DNA of 64,000 nt from Pholis gunnellus (taxonomy: Eukaryota; Chordata; Actinopteri; Perciformes; Pholidae): positions 20,082,268-20,146,267 of the forward strand of contig OU342814.1 of NCBI GenBank assembly GCA_910591455.2. Reading direction: 5' to 3'. Shown in pieces: positions 1-13,070 of this stretch. The translations under genes and the position numbers were made by a program. Position 1 is the first letter of the stretch, and every line of letters begins with the position of its first letter. The notes beneath the pieces were generated by a model. The model was not told where the DNA came from. It saw only the letters and a list, made by a program, of their open reading frames with translations, and did no database searches.

Positions 1-1000
1 TACATATGCACAGTGATTGAAATGTTACAATATTAATTACTTTAAATACATTTTTAGAATCTTATCTTAGATTTCAGAATGACATTCCTCCGACACTAAA
101 CACTGATCTGTTAAAGTGCAGCAGTGATCAGTGTGATGGAGTAAACGGTCACAGTGTAAACGTGTGATAAGTTCACAGTACATAATAATGATAATTAATT
201 AGTTAGCCACGCTGTTCACTGTTACTGCTGGTTTTCATTATTTTGACAATAATGTAACCTCAATGGTGTGATTTTAATACCACAGTATTTACTAATGAGT
301 TGAGCAGTAAACACAGTGGACATATTCAGCTGCCGAAACAAAATTTGGCTACTAGGTTGAGAATTTTCTCCTTTTTTTTTAAAGTTTCAGGATGTTTCAA
401 GAACAAAATGAAGAATAATCACAGCACAACAACCAAGAAAACGACATTTGATTGTAGTTACTTACAGTTACTGGTGACATAAATTCACCCGACTGGAAGA
501 TTTTCGCGCTTGTTTTATGATTTCTGAGAAACAGACAAAAATCCAGCAGTTATTTTTACCCTTTTTTTAAAATGTTGTTGTTTTGATGCGTCACGAAAAC
601 CAGACTGACGGTGATGCTATTGCTGCTGAGAGCAACGCACCGCGTACATCCTTCACTGTGACACACAAATACAGAAGACGTTGATCCTGAACGCACCTCA
701 GAAAAACGCAGTTTCACCCCACGAAGATCTGGAGGAGGAAGAACTTCTTTTACCAATAAAAACTGAATACAAGCAGGCAGCATGGGTATCACCCACCCCC
801 CGCAGTGTTACCATGGCAATAATGCACCGTCTACCACAGGGGCCATTTTGTGTCCTCGACCTCTTCTTGTTTACAGTTTATCTGCTCGTAAAAAGTCAAA
901 ACTTTCACAAACTGGAAGCAGCTTCTTGTGGTCACCCCGACCTTTGCTTTCGTCTGTAGGCAAGAGAGCCGACACCTGCTTAAAAACACACCCCAGGAGT
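1..1000. other. Non-coding stretch, no gene recognised
   Basis: AT-rich sequence with short incidental open frames that show no recognisable domain. Two overlapping frames around 680-1000 do not look like real proteins. I see no transposon ends or RNA gene here. Confidence 0.5.
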
Positions 1001-1002
1001 TA

Positions 1003-1004
<2 letters not shown>

Positions 1005-1057
<53 letters not shown>

Positions 1058-1075
1058 TATGTCTGTGTGTGTGTG
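1005..1075. repeat. (GT)n microsatellite, interrupted
   Basis: About 70 bp of GT dinucleotides with AT and CT interruptions towards the 3' end. A shorter GT run follows at about 1226-1246. Apparent Cys-Val and Thr-His peptides in this interval are translations of the repeat. Confidence 0.95.
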
Positions 1076-1373
1076 GTTTCACCCCCCCTCTCATCCCGAC
1101 AGGCTCCTTTTCTTTTTGTTCTTGATTTTTTTAACCCAACTGTTTCCAACAGCTTCCACAGACCCGATGACCTCTCTGCTAATGCTATGGCAGCAGCCAT
1201 CTTGTTTCATTAGACTGTGGTGAAACTGTGTGTGTGTGTGTATGTGCGCAGATGCTTCGTCTATTGTTTGAGTCAGTTCTGATTTGATTAACAGTCCGTT
1301 GGTGGTCAGCGCTTCACTGGTCATTAACGGCTGGTCGGACTGGAAACTCTGGCACTGAGCCATAACTCTATAA

Positions 1374-1555
<182 letters not shown>

Positions 1556-1584
1556 TAGAAACGCTTTGTCATGAAATGTGGTTA

Positions 1585-1640
1585 AGACGTTCATGTTCTC
1601 CAGAGGATGAATCCGTCTCTTTCTGATGATCACATGACTT
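1585..1640 (+). repeat. Fragment of a dispersed repeat (GAGGATGAATC family)
   Basis: The segment around CCAGAGGATGAATCC resembles the middle of the longer relic at 61440-61930 in this window. I read it as a short fragment of the same dispersed family. Class unknown. Confidence 0.4.
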
Positions 1641-1836
1641 TTCGACTCCACTGTAAAAAATTAAACATTTAACCGTTACGACACAAAACAATAAACATGT
1701 GAGATAACTGAACTGGTGCTAAATAGTTAGTTCAGAGTTGTTTTAATGTAAAACTCGTTGAGTCACAGTGAAGTTGTTCCATATGTCCTCCCCCTAAAAC
1801 CCAAAATGGTTAATTTTACTTTTCTGTTTCTGTACA

Positions 1837-2030
1837 GATTGAACAAACAAGATACAACGTGTTCATTAATGAACTTAAGAGGTGTTTAGGTGTTAGCACT
1901 TTCCAACCTTTGGAAGGAGCTAGGCTAGCTGTTTCCCCCTGCTTCCAGTCTTTATGCTAAGCTAAGCTAACCACGACCTGACTGTATCTTTGAGACTGAT
2001 GCCATCTGAACATTTCACCTTTCTGAAAGA
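1837..2030 (-). mobile_element. Decayed palindromic MITE-like repeat, half copy
   Basis: Contains GTACAGATTGAACAAACAAG, a decayed 'gtgttcattaatgaac' segment, and GCTAAGCTAAGCTAACC after a GTTTCCCCCTGCTTCCAGTC block. These words occur in the same order or in reverse complement at 8465, 12540, 34740, 51320, 55955, 56330 and 60540. From memory, this is a very common percomorph element made of two inverted halves. No coding capacity. Strand is arbitrary: the 12540 copy is taken as plus. Confidence 0.65.
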
Positions 2031-2086
2031 AATAAACTGTTATTTCCGTAAATGTTATGAATTAATACAGTCTACTTTTATTATAC

Positions 2087-2164
2087 TGGTAGTAGTAGTA
2101 GTAGTAGTAGTGGGAACAATAGTTGTAGTGTTAACAGTAGTATTGGCAGTAGTACTTGTAGATA
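2087..2164. repeat. (GTA)n trinucleotide repeat, degenerate 3' part
   Basis: A perfect run of about seven GTA units at 2090-2111 is followed by imperfect GTA/GTT units to about 2164. Confidence 0.85.
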
Positions 2165-2478
2165 TTTATAGCTGTGTTGTTCAGTCTGTTTGCTTTTGCC
2201 CCAGAGGACTCATCTGTTATTTCTTGGCCTACAATTCTTCTTCTGTTTAGATAAGACATGCTGTGTGTCATCACGTCCGCTTGTGTGTGTATGTATGTGT
2301 GTGTGTGTATGACTAAGCAAGTGTATATGCACGTACGTCAAGCACGTGTCTATGAATGACTGTATTTGTGCAAATGTGTGTAAATGTGTGCACATAAATG
2401 AACAATTGTGTGTGTGTCTCCCTGCCTTGGGCCTGAGGTACTGTAGAGAACATCTGCATGTGTGTGAGTGTGTGACTG

Positions 2479-2482
<4 letters not shown>

Positions 2483-2551
<69 letters not shown>
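2483..2551. repeat. (TG)n microsatellite
   Basis: About 69 bp of pure TG. The flanking 2280-2480 is also TG-rich but imperfect. Confidence 0.97.
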
Positions 2552-2554
<3 letters not shown>

Positions 2555-2559
2555 AGCTG

Positions 2560-4035
2560 TCGAAACCTTTTGTCTGCAGTTGTTCCACATTCGTACTCGA
2601 GTCTTCAGAATGATTTAAAGACTTTCATTAAAAAAAAGCTGGTCATTGTAGTTCTTAATAATCAAACAATAACAAAGCTATTGCTTTTATTTAATGTAAA
2701 TATGTCATAATCACAGTTTTAACTGCACTTTTCTCCTGTTTAATGTCAGACCTCATTTCCCCCGAGATCAATAAGGTTTGAGCTTATTTTAGCTGCACGT
2801 GGGACAGAGATCAGTACAAACATCATTAGTGGTGATGTAATATGATAAGTATCTCAGTTTGGGGTTAATAATGAGTCTCAGTTCAATCCTATATTTTCCA
2901 ATCTATAGTATTGATATGCAGCTGTGGGTTTATGATAAATGTGTCGTTATGTTTCCGGTGTCTTTACTGTAACTGGTTAAAGTGGTTTGTGTGTTATGAG
3001 ACCTGGTCTGTGAAACTGATCTCCTGCTGGCTCGTTACGATTATGAATCATCAGGGCGGAAGTATGAGGAGCTCTGATTGGAAGATGGACATTACTTCAC
3101 TGTTTCCATACTGTCTTTGTGCCAGTGTACAAGTACTGTGTGTGTCTTCGTACCGTGTGTATCTGCAGTAATACTTCTTACAGAACCGCAGCGTTGCTGT
3201 GTGAGTATGATTTTGTACACGTTTCCTTGATGTCTCTGTGTACAATTCATGCATACTGTTTTATTTTCTGTGGGCACATGTACAGTAATAACGCATGTAA
3301 ATGTGTGTCCCATCTCATTGATTGAGCTCTTCCTGTTCTCTGATTGTCATGGTTTCCAGATGCCTGATTATCAGTGAACGCTCCCCTCTTCCTCCGACGA
3401 CTCGTCGGGTACCGTAAAACAGAGCCTGTGTTCAATAAATAGACACATGTATCTGAAACATACAGGGTTTGTTTACCAGTTAAACTGTTGTATCACATCC
3501 CGTCAGTGGAAACTTGTAGAGTTTCTGTATCTTGATCAACAGGAAGATGTGACGGGTTTTTAGATTTATTATTTGTTCCAAAACAAACAGAGGCCAAACC
3601 AGGTAGTGATGGCGACTGCTTCAAATAATGACGCTTGGGCAGTGGCCCGCACCGGACTGTCAACTGACTCCAACGTAAACACATCTGCCTGATTATTAGA
3701 AACTCTGAGTCACGTTATGTCCTCACTACATTTACGTTCCAGTCCTACTTATTTAAAACCAAACCATGATTTCTTCTAATTAAAACTCTAACTCAGGGGT
3801 TCTGTTGCCCAAACATAGCCGCCACCGTTTCAGAACCACATGAAACAATGTTAACCGTGAACGTTTCTCAACGTTAGCTACACGCAATGCTTCATCGACC
3901 AAGAGACTATAAAGAGCAGGATATGACGAGTATGAGATCACACACACCCTTTATCCAATATAAGAATTTAGTTGTCTTTATATGTTGTGAACTTAACAAA
4001 ACCTGCATAAAGTTAGCGTAGCAGCAGTAGCTCTG
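2560..4035. other. Non-coding stretch, no gene recognised
   Basis: Mixed-composition DNA with only short open frames on both strands and no domain. No clear repeat family identified. Confidence 0.5.
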
Positions 4036-4039
4036 GTCC

Positions 4040-4275
4040 TCTGTTCGGCCACAGTGGTCAATTCGGGTCAATTTCTTTTAAACAGCCTAATATCACGCCT
4101 CAAGGAGCTAAACAATCTGCACAGCACACAACACCCATCAGATAAGGAAAAACTCCCCAAAACGAACTCTAACGGGGAAAAAATTAAAGACACATTAGGA
4201 AGAGAAACAGAAAAGGGATCCTTCTCCCTGGAAATATGGACATGAGTTGTTGTGTGTACAGAATAATATGTAAAA
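4040..4275 (+). mobile_element. Relic of a teleost interspersed repeat (retroposon-tail-like)
   Basis: Carries, in order, a decayed 'cctaatatcac' block, CAGATAAGGAAAAACTCCCC, AACGGGGAAAAA, GGATCCTTCTCCC and TGTGTGTACAGAATAA. This succession matches, from memory, a very abundant teleost interspersed repeat often found in long 3' UTRs. The 63-residue open frame inside it is incidental. Class not resolvable here. Confidence 0.6.
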
Positions 4276-4399
4276 AGAGGGAAAAGGCAATGAGGATCAG
4301 AATTATGGAGAGATTGTAAACATGTACATAAGTGTAGGTCACCTGTGTTTTGGCACTCGGAGCGCAACATCACTGTAGTTACGAAGGTAAAACAAAAGA

Positions 4400-5740
4400 A
4401 AAATAGAATTGTAAGTGCAAAAATATGCTTATGGCGTTATGTGGCCTTCGTAGAAGCTGTATTGATTAGAATATCAGCGTATTTGTTCCGTCGGACACTC
4501 GGCTAAAACACCTCCCATGATGGTCACTCGAGGCAGTGTGTGACCATCTTTACGTTTGTATGTGAGAAAACAGAAATAAAATCTGAAATAACGTTTTAAT
4601 TGAAAGAAATCTTGAACCAAGAGGAACAAAACACCAGAGACAGGACTAAAATAAAGAGAATAGAATATCAAGGAGTTAGCAGTTAGCTCGCCAGTTACAG
4701 CACACTCATTATGTCCCCTAGCTGAAACTAATATTTAGCAAAAAGGCACAGATTAATTGAACTACTTTCTCATATATACATCTCAGTATAAAATGGCTCA
4801 ACAGTGAGAGAAAAGAATGATAGAAACTGGAATTATATCAAAAGATATTTGTCACAAATCGCTCAAGAATTCCCTGTTGAAGTTATTTGTGTTTTAAAAA
4901 GTCTGCCATCATTTTGCTTTCATATTCAACAATCATTCTGTTTAATAACCGTATTTCTTGTATCTCCAAAGTGACATTTTTAAATTAGAAAAACTTACTT
5001 AATTTATCCCAGCAGCCACGCACATATATCAATATTGAGTTGTGAGAAATGTTTCATATTCCCGGCTTTTAAAGCTTTCCTGAGACAGACAGCTGCACAA
5101 CCTGATCTGGAGTTACAAGGTTTTCACTGACAGTGATGACACGTATAAACATATGTAAAAATGTTGGCCTTATAGATCATGAGAGGCCTTTAATCTGTTG
5201 CGCAGCTCTTTTCCTGTATTACAGCTGATTAGTTGCTGCTTTTGCTTCCTGCTGCACTTTGAAACCGAAGACGATCGTTCTGGAAACACGACTGCAATTA
5301 CACCCGAGAAACTCACCGGCATTCACCGGGCCGCAGACGCATTAGGATGCATTTCACTGGACGCATTTATAAACCAAGTGCTCGCGGTGCGTTGTTTGAA
5401 ATTGTTGGAGTATGTTTATTGAAAACAGATTGTAAAATCCCTGTGGGACAGATGGTAATATTGATGCAGTGGGCTGTACGCTACAGGAGCAGAGACTGTA
5501 AAATAATACCTCCATCCTGCCAAAATCACCAAACAGCAGCCCAGCATTACCAATAAAACATCAAAGTCTTATGATAAAGAATTGTTTTGTTCTCATGGTC
5601 ATGAAGTCAATATTTATTGATTTTAAAGGACACAATTTGTCTTTTCATCACAAAACATTAGAAAACATTTGACAGATTCATCAGAGGTTCTATAACATAA
5701 TAGTTCTGATCTGAGGAATAGAACAAAGTATTAACAAAGC
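4400..5740. other. Non-coding stretch; 5190-5410 has higher complexity
   Basis: No gene recognised. The part at about 5190-5410 is less AT-rich, has several CpGs and TGATTAG/CAATTA-type words, and lacks obvious repeat signatures, so it could be a conserved non-coding element. Unproven. Confidence 0.4.
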
Positions 5741-5744
5741 TGAT

Positions 5745-6030
5745 GAGGATTATGAAATATGGTTGAAAGCTCCAGAAAAGTTACTTAATGGACCTTGAGG
5801 TGAGATTGTTTTGTCAGTCGCTCCCTCTGAGGTCAGGAATGACCTTTATAACTCAACGTTTAAGATAACGTGGATGAGAAGTCCTTAAAGTGCTCAGAAA
5901 AAAAAAAGGAAATAAAAATGTCTACAATTCCGTTACAACTCCATCTGCTGATGATTGCGCAATATGATCGAAAGCTCCAGAATGACTACTAAATGGACCT
6001 GAGGTCACATTGTTTTGGAAAGACGGAAAG
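5745..6030 (+). repeat. Two tandem relics of the GAAAGCTCCAGAA repeat
   Basis: At 5760-5815 and again at 5965-6016 the words GAAAGCTCCAGAA, a decayed 'taaatggacct', 'gaggt' and 'attgtttt' recur in the same order. Related fragments lie at 41645-41705 and 57950-58005. This is a dispersed family with a local duplication about 200 bp apart. Confidence 0.6.
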
Positions 6031-6054
6031 GAATTGATTATTGTTTTAATAATA

Positions 6055-6265
6055 ATATTTATCTGCTTCTCAAATGTGAGGGTTTGCTGCTCTTCTCTGT
6101 TTTATTACATAAAACTCAATATCTTTGAGTTTTGTTCAAAAAATCTATTAATTTGAGAAAGTCACTGACGTCAAAGGGCTTTTTCCACCATTTTAGACTT
6201 CGATCAATTCATCAGAAACAACCACCAGAATAATTCATAGTGACAAAAATCCCTTGGTTGCAGCC
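6055..6265 (+). mobile_element. Relic of the CTTCTCAAATGTGAGG / GTTGCAGCCC repeat
   Basis: Starts with CTGCTTCTCAAATGTGAGG and ends with GGTTGCAGCCC. Related sequence at 36410-36625 and 59222-59375 supplies the middle and the 3' end of the same consensus (AACAAGACATTTGAAG, GATTAATCGATAATGAAAAT). Recalled as a common teleost repeat; no coding capacity. Confidence 0.6.
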
Positions 6266-6564
6266 CGGATCGAAATGCACACGTTTAAGACAACAAAAAT
6301 ATGTTGAAAACAACGTTGAGATCATGAATAATAATTGGCATTGAGATCATAAAATGTATATCAAATATAGTGACTTATCTTGTCAGGGTGTCGTGTCTGT
6401 GTCCGGTGTCATGGCCGTGGCTTGCAGCCGAGAGATATGTGGAGATAATAGTTACTCTGAATTTTGAATTCAGCACCTTTAAATTCTACTTGGTGAACCC
6501 GCAGAAACCGTGTCTTTAATAATACCTGACGTTTTGGTCTGCTGCAGCAGACATCTCATACTTA

Positions 6565-6775
6565 AAGGAACAGCGTTTAGCAAGGGATCTATTGTAAAAT
6601 ATTGAATATTAGTGTGTTTTCTTTAGTTAACAATCACCTGAAAATAGGAATTGTTGTGTTTTTGTTAGCTTAGAATTAGTCAGATATGCATATGGAGCGC
6701 GTCCTCTTCGTGGTGCCGGCTGCCATGTTTCTACAGTCGCCCAGAACGGACAAACCAAACATTGGCCTAAATTTG
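6565..6775 (+). mobile_element. Relic of an interspersed repeat (CAATCACCTGAAAATA family)
   Basis: The order CAATCACCTGAAAATAGGAA, TGTTAGCTTAGAAT, GAGCGCGTCCTCTTC, GCCATGTTTCTACAG and CAGAACGGACAAACCAAACA matches a percomorph interspersed repeat I recall. Open frames over it on both strands (about 6676-7038) are therefore not treated as genes. Confidence 0.6.
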
Positions 6776-6779
6776 GGCC

Positions 6780-8460
6780 ATTGTGTTTTCACAAAGCTGC
6801 ACCAAATTACTTTGACCAGGTTCAAATTCTGGGGATTCATTAAATCCTGCGTAGGACCCCAGAGGGCCGGCTCTGCTGCCGTGGCATCTGAACTTCGGCT
6901 GAACAACTCAGTCCCGAGGGAATCTACCCGGACCAACAGAGAACAGATTTGGCCTTGAGCACATGTACTGTGTGGCCTCATTGTGTGTACAGAGCGTACT
7001 GTGTGTGATCCAGATGTGTGTCTCTGTGGGATTTGCACCCAGGAGGTCGGGCATTATCGTACACCGAGACCCAGAACAACGCGAAAACCACTTTGTATTT
7101 CAGGAAACGCAAGGAAACGCATTCAGCTACGGCGACCTTTGAACATTTATTTTTCTTGAATGTGTAAATGTTTGGGTTTTTCAAAAGCATTTGTAGACAC
7201 AATATCAAATCTTTTATTTCCATCATTAGAATCAGCGGACAGCAGCTGGTAGTGAGGCAACCGCCGCTCTCGTCTGGATTACTGCTGAGCACAGCGGTTG
7301 TGAGATAGATCGAATGTCAACTATGTGTACGGTACATGTAGGTCTACAGGGTTAACAGCTTAAAGCCTCTCTGATGTGTTTTCAATCAGATGGAAACTAA
7401 AGAGGCAACGGAGAACTGTGGAACAACCGGAGGGCACGACGTTCTCTGCTGGTTTCGAAGACACAATGAGAAAAGATGAGATTAACCTGATTGATCTCGA
7501 AGTGAAAGTGGGACGATACAGCAGCGAAGAACAGAAGGTATAGAAGTAAAAAACGATAAGAGAGAATGTTCAGGTTTCTCCTCTGTTATTACAAAATACA
7601 CAAATATAGCTTAAAACAACTCAAATAAATTGCAAATCAATGTCTCCAGCCTGCAGCTGTTTCACAGTAAAAGCACTTGTTTTGTCAGTAATACATCTTA
7701 AAACATTCGAATAACACCTTGAATTTTAATACATTTGTACAAATGCAGTACCCGATTATAAAGTCTATTTTAATTAAAGCTTAGTTCCTAAAAAAAATCC
7801 CAATATAGCAGTGTACTGTAGCATTTACAGGTTTTAGTGTCTAAATAAGCAACCTCATTTCTATTATTATTAGAGATTATGTATTCAGTCGTGTGTTTGT
7901 GTGCATCTCTGTGTCTGTCTTTCTGTAAACAGCTAACCTTACATACTGCTGGACCCATCAGCCTAATATTTATTGTGCTCATTTATAACTGGGGTTGCAG
8001 TGATTTACACTTTTAAAAAATATATTTTATTGGCTGTTTTATGCCATTCAATGTTGACTCCTCACTGCGCTTAATCGGCCGCAAGTGAAGTTGTTGATCA
8101 GTTTCGACTCTTATTAACACTATATTTTTTATATTGATTTGCCCCCCATCTACAATTGTATGTATGTATACTATACTCATTTATCAAATATAAAATATCA
8201 AACTGAACCGAGTGCTGACCACAACACAGCACGTCGTCTGACGTCGGTAAGAAGAGCTGGTTAGCTCTCAGCAGTCAGTGGGCAGCAGAGTCCTACGATG
8301 TGTTTGGCTAACAGAGCTATCAGCAGAGTTCAGCTGCAGAATTCGGACTTGTAGTATTGTTTAGTAGTGCTGTACAGTGAGTGCAAACATAGTTTGACAC
8401 AAAATATATTAAAAGCATTGTTCAATATTATAAGAATTATGCTTATTTACTTTAGACGCA
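6780..8460. other. Non-coding stretch, no gene recognised
   Basis: Mostly AT-rich unique-looking sequence. A weak resemblance near 8318-8345 (TGTTTGGCTAACAGAGC) to the repeat at 49223 was seen but is too short to call. Confidence 0.45.
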
Positions 8461-8464
8461 GTTG

Positions 8465-8580
8465 TAAACAGATAGCCTGACTCTGTCTAAAGTAAAAAAA
8501 TACACCTACCAACACCTCTAAAGCTGACTGATTAACACGTTATATCTTGTTTGTCTAAAGAGAAAACAACCAGAAATGTA
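8465..8580 (+). mobile_element. MITE-like repeat fragment (CTAAAGCTGACTGATTAACAC)
   Basis: The block CACCTACCAACACCTCTAAA plus ATTAACACGTTATATCTTG corresponds to one arm of the palindromic repeat also seen at 1837, 12540, 34740, 55955 and elsewhere. Confidence 0.6.
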
Positions 8581-9715
8581 AAAGTGATTCCCTTGAACTC
8601 TCTATGAACTCTTAACATTACAGCTTTAAAATACCTGAAAATATAAGAAACACAAGTTGACACAAGCTTATTGAACATGTAGGTTCATCCTGTTATCCTG
8701 CTTTATGCTCTCATCTTATCACTGTCATACACTACATTTCATACTTTATATAAACCAATTTACAGCCTCACAAACTCATCACACAGCTGTATACTGATTG
8801 GTAGTTGATGTACAGATGTTCTCTGTGCTGCATGGCAGGGATTTTCATAGTTAATCCAAAAGGAATGAATGCATCACAGTATTATCCTGCAAAATGACTG
8901 CAGGTGTGTAAATACTGTAAGTATTTCCAGAGTTCTCAAAGAGTATTTTAACCATCTGGATGAAAGAATATTTTGTCATGTGCAAACATAAAAGAGGTTT
9001 AACTTGTTTCTCAAGTTGTATCTATGCAGCAAAAAAATGACAGTATGTCCTTGTTCTTCTTGGACAACACCGAGAGTATTAACACATCATTTAGTTTGAA
9101 AATATAATACAAAGCAACATAAATGTAGTAAAATATGAATGATTTTTACAGTTGGTTTGTGTTGTACAGATTGAGCAAGTACAATACAGTATTTCTTTTA
9201 CAGCTACCTTTTTTATTTGGGTTTGGAAACAACATACTGTGGGAACCTTTTATTATTATTATTCTTTTTATTTCTATTTGTTTATTTGGGCTCAAGTTTG
9301 TATTTACAAATACATGTCATAATGTCATATGATGTGACCTCGAGATATAACAGGTAAAATATGTACAAATCCAGATTTTAGAGACTGAAACAAGTTTTAA
9401 AAAAAGGGTATTATCCGGTTCATCAAAGTCTAAAACTAAAATCAAAAGACTCTGTAACATCAAGGGGACTCGACACATCAGGCCTTCAATGGCTTCTCTC
9501 TGTCTGGTTCTGTTTGGAAGCCCTAAATGCTCTTTTGCGGTTTTCCTGGAAGCGGAGCATCATGTGCGTGTTGTCAGCCGACTTTTGGAGACACTGCGGC
9601 AGAAATTCATCTCTTCTTAACAGACCATCACCACAGCCAGAGGTGAAGTCACTTTTATGGAAATGAGGAAGACGAGTGGAAGCAGGACGAAAGCCAAACA
9701 GACCCTCTGACTTCA
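8580..9715. other. Non-coding AT-rich stretch
   Basis: No gene or repeat confidently recognised. Short frames at 9135-9332 (plus) and 9486-9758 (minus) have no domain, and the latter starts in the adjacent microsatellite. Confidence 0.45.
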
Positions 9716-9716
9716 G

Positions 9717-9718
<2 letters not shown>

Positions 9719-9752
<34 letters not shown>
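9719..9752. repeat. (GT)n microsatellite
   Basis: About 34 bp of pure GT. Confidence 0.95.
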
Positions 9753-9754
<2 letters not shown>

Positions 9755-9759
9755 TCACA

Positions 9760-12005
9760 TTAGTTTATTGCTTACCAAAGTATATAATCATTATCAGAGG
9801 CTCCATCCAGTTAACTGTCAACAATTTGTTCATTTTAAGACTAAACTAAAAAGCTAAAGGATAAAATATAGTTAAGTGTTTTTATACTAAAGTACTACTT
9901 ACTTCTACAGTAGTGGTACTACAACACGCAGTACAAGCTTTACAGTGAAAGCAGCGTGACTTTAAAGGCTCTATGAAAGTAACTTTCTTTCCGTTTTCCC
10001 ATCACTCAACCGAGGGTCGAACCGCAGACAACAACGTGCATTTTCAAAGTATCACGTTTTAATGTTCAACTGAAGTTGTTCTTACGTTGCCAGAAGCAAA
10101 ACCTGAACCCACATTTTGCAGTATTTGGTTTAGTTAGTGTTTGTGGTTGGAACTTCTGACAAACAGCACATGCAACATGTTGATGTCTCATTTCAGAAAG
10201 AAATTAACATTTGGGTAACTTCCTGTCAACAACAGGGGTGAACGCACAGCTTGTCCTGGAGAGAGGGCCCATTGATTCCACTGACAGAGCCGGAGGAAGG
10301 CCAGTATAGAGGTTTGACCAGGCGTGACCGCCGCCCCGCCCTCCACCAACCCCCGACAGAGAGATCATGATCGCTGGACGACAAGGCTTTCAGCTCAAAG
10401 GTCAGATTAAACCAACAGATTTGTCTTCTGAAATTCACTTGAACACAGACTATAGAGTGAGACAGAGCAAACATCTTCATGTCACATTACTGTTTGAGTG
10501 AAGTATACATTCCTTATGAATAAATCCTCTTCTGCTGTCTTTATTCTTCTTCTGTAAGTTGTAGTGGTTCTTTATAGGAGCGTATTTGTTCATTCCTAGA
10601 AATATCTTAATATCCTAATGAGTCTTTTAAAGGCTCAAGGACAAACGTCACAGCTCTCTGCTAGCTGTGTATCTCCTCTTCAGTCTTTCATGTCTTCACT
10701 GAACCACAGGGGTCCCTAATCCAGGAAGAGTTAACCTCCTCTGATCAGACAGACAAACAGACACCAATTAGGGAAAGGAAGGGAAAGGGAGATGGAGGTA
10801 GAGAGGAAAAGGAAAGAAGGCTGACAGAGGGGAGAATACAGGAGGCAAAGGTCAAACTTAATGCAACGTAATGCTAAGGACCAAAATAAAAAAGGGCGGG
10901 TAGAGGCAGTCAAATCAAGAGAGAGACAGACAAAGAGAGGAGTAAAAAAAACAAGCTGCAGAGGTCAAGCTAAGCGCCTCGTAACGCGGAGTGACTAATC
11001 TAAAATGGGAAACGGCTGAGGTGAGAAAGTGTTGGCGAGAGGCCAGATAGACCATTAGCAAAGTTAGTCCGGTCAGCGTAGCGTAACGACGATACGCTTT
11101 TATAAAAAACTTCCATCTCGCATTTCACTCCTCTAACAATCCTGCTTTTAACCTTTGGTACAGCGCATTTCCAGTTCAGGGAGGCTGAAAAAACGACAAC
11201 AGACAGGAGAAAGAATTTGTGAGGGTACCTGGGCCTCCAGCAAAGACATGAAAGATAAACCAAAAAACTAAAGTGTTCACTGACACAGTAATATATTATT
11301 TAGTTGTTGATGTGATGACTGACTGGGTGTTATAAACAAGGGATTAAGCAGAGTTAAAGAACTAAAAACATCAAACAATCAAATCAATGCTAACTCAGTT
11401 CTCCACGTACAATGACCAGAGTCCAGGAGTGATTTAAAATGTGTGTTTAACAGAAGGATTCACTTCTACACCAACACTCTCCGTCATGTAATAATCATCT
11501 ACAAAATATGTAGCCCTCCCGCAATGATGAATTAGTTTTATTCCCAAACTAAATACATGTCATTTGTATGTTTTTGAACACAGCGGATTGTGGGCTGACA
11601 AATATGGCGGACGTTGTTTATGTGATGTAGGGGGTGAGGGGGTCCAGACTCCCTCCCAGCTTCCTTAGAACAACAGTGGTCTTTGATGAGAGCGGCTGAA
11701 TAGCAGCCGGCCTGCACGCTGACACCCGGGTCCGAGGAACGAAAGACCAGCCGGGATTATTGTCAAAGCCGACGACCTGTTTGTTTAACCTCCTCACCCG
11801 ACCCTTAAAGAGAGGTCAAGGTGTTCTTCTTGTTCTTCTCCTCCGTCTCCTGTCCTGCTGTTTTCTCCCGCTCTCCTCCAGTCACATAAAGCCCTCCTCC
11901 TCCTGCTTCCCACGCTGCGTCGTTACCTCGATTACATCACGCGGCATCAAGCACGCCAGGGATTTGGGCTGGTCGGGTTTTTCATTGCCAGATGTATGGT
12001 CGACT
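9760..12005. other. Non-coding stretch with two low-repeat blocks
   Basis: No gene recognised. A block at about 10240-10440 and one at about 11690-11960 are GC-richer and free of obvious repeats, so they are possible regulatory elements. The interval 10740-11000 is purine-rich on the plus strand (many GGA/GAG/AAG words). Confidence 0.4.
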
Positions 12006-12009
12006 ATAC

Positions 12010-12039
12010 GTGTGTGTGAGTGTGTGTGTGTGTGTGTGT
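12010..12039. repeat. (GT)n microsatellite, short
   Basis: About 30 bp of GT with one GA interruption. Confidence 0.9.
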
Positions 12040-12539
12040 AATCCTAATCTCCAATTTCTCAGTCGGGGTTTAAACAGCGATTCTCACTAAAGATAGACAT
12101 GTAGTTTAATGATTGTTGTATTTCTTGTGTTTTCACGTCGGCAGTAAGCTGTAGTAGCCCACTACTGTGTGCTGAGTACTAGCCAAGGCTAAAAATGTTA
12201 CTCTTTTAGGAGTGCTCAAGTTACTTTTATATGTTTTAATTTTGAAGTAAGTTATTATTATACATATTCTATCCTATTATTCATGTTTAGATGTCTTTGA
12301 CTCATTGACACTAGAAGATTTTTAATGTCAATGAGGCTTTCCTGTTTAAACAAAGGCTGTCTGTCCACAGTAACTCATCTCCAGTCATTGCCATCCCAAC
12401 ATTTTTTTGTACATTCATGTCACACGATTATTTTAAAATATATTTAACAGTATAGTGTAACATTTAGGGGAAATTTTTTTTTCTTTTTTTTGCATTCTCT
12501 CTGAGAGTGTGATGATCAGATGGAAATCAGTCTCATGTG

Positions 12540-12640
12540 TGTTCAGTGGAGAGCTTGAGCCAGGAAATGGTTAGCCTAGCTTAGCATTAAGAATGGAAGC
12601 AGGGGGAAACTGCTAGCATGGCTCTGTCCAAAAAACACAT
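12540..12640 (+). mobile_element. MITE-like repeat, one arm
   Basis: GGTTAGCCTAGCTTAGCATT followed by GGAAGCAGGGGGAAACTGC and GGCTCTGTCCAAA. This is the reverse complement of the order seen at 1908-1970, so the two copies are opposite in orientation. Confidence 0.65.
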
Positions 12641-13017
12641 GTCCAACACATCTGAACAGCACAGGTTTTGGTCTCTGTGCATCACTGTGAAAACAAGACT
12701 TTAGGAAGCTGCACATGGTCACTGCACCAACTGTTGCTCAGTAAGAAATATGTTGACCTGCTGGATAATACTTGTTGGGAACAAAAGGCTTTTATTAGAG
12801 CTTTGTAGTCTCCACTGCTGGTGCGTGTGAAACTGATATCTTTGCTAACTCTGTCACATACACTGTAATAACGGATGGTTCACGTTTGTTGTACCCGCTC
12901 GTCATGAGCCCTGCGTTTGCCGTGCTGTGCTAGCGCAACTGAATTTGGTCAAATGCGGCCCTTAATGTTGGTCCACAGGATTATGCTGAGCAGTAAAGCC
13001 TGCTGATATCTGACAGC

Positions 13018-13070
13018 ATTATCCCTCAGGAGTGCCTAACATTAGTGACCTGTAAGCCTGTGTGTTGGAC
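13018..13070 (+). repeat. Short dispersed repeat, copy 1 of 2
   Basis: A 48-bp core at 13021-13068 recurs at 14688-14735 with three differences. It includes ACATTAGTGACCTGTAAGCC, which is identical in both copies. Confidence 0.75.

Noticed and set aside
4054..4245. 63-codon plus-strand frame
   Set aside because: Falls inside a repeat relic.
6676..7038. Overlapping frames on both strands near 6.7-7.0 kb
   Set aside because: Lie mostly on an interspersed repeat relic; no recognisable protein.
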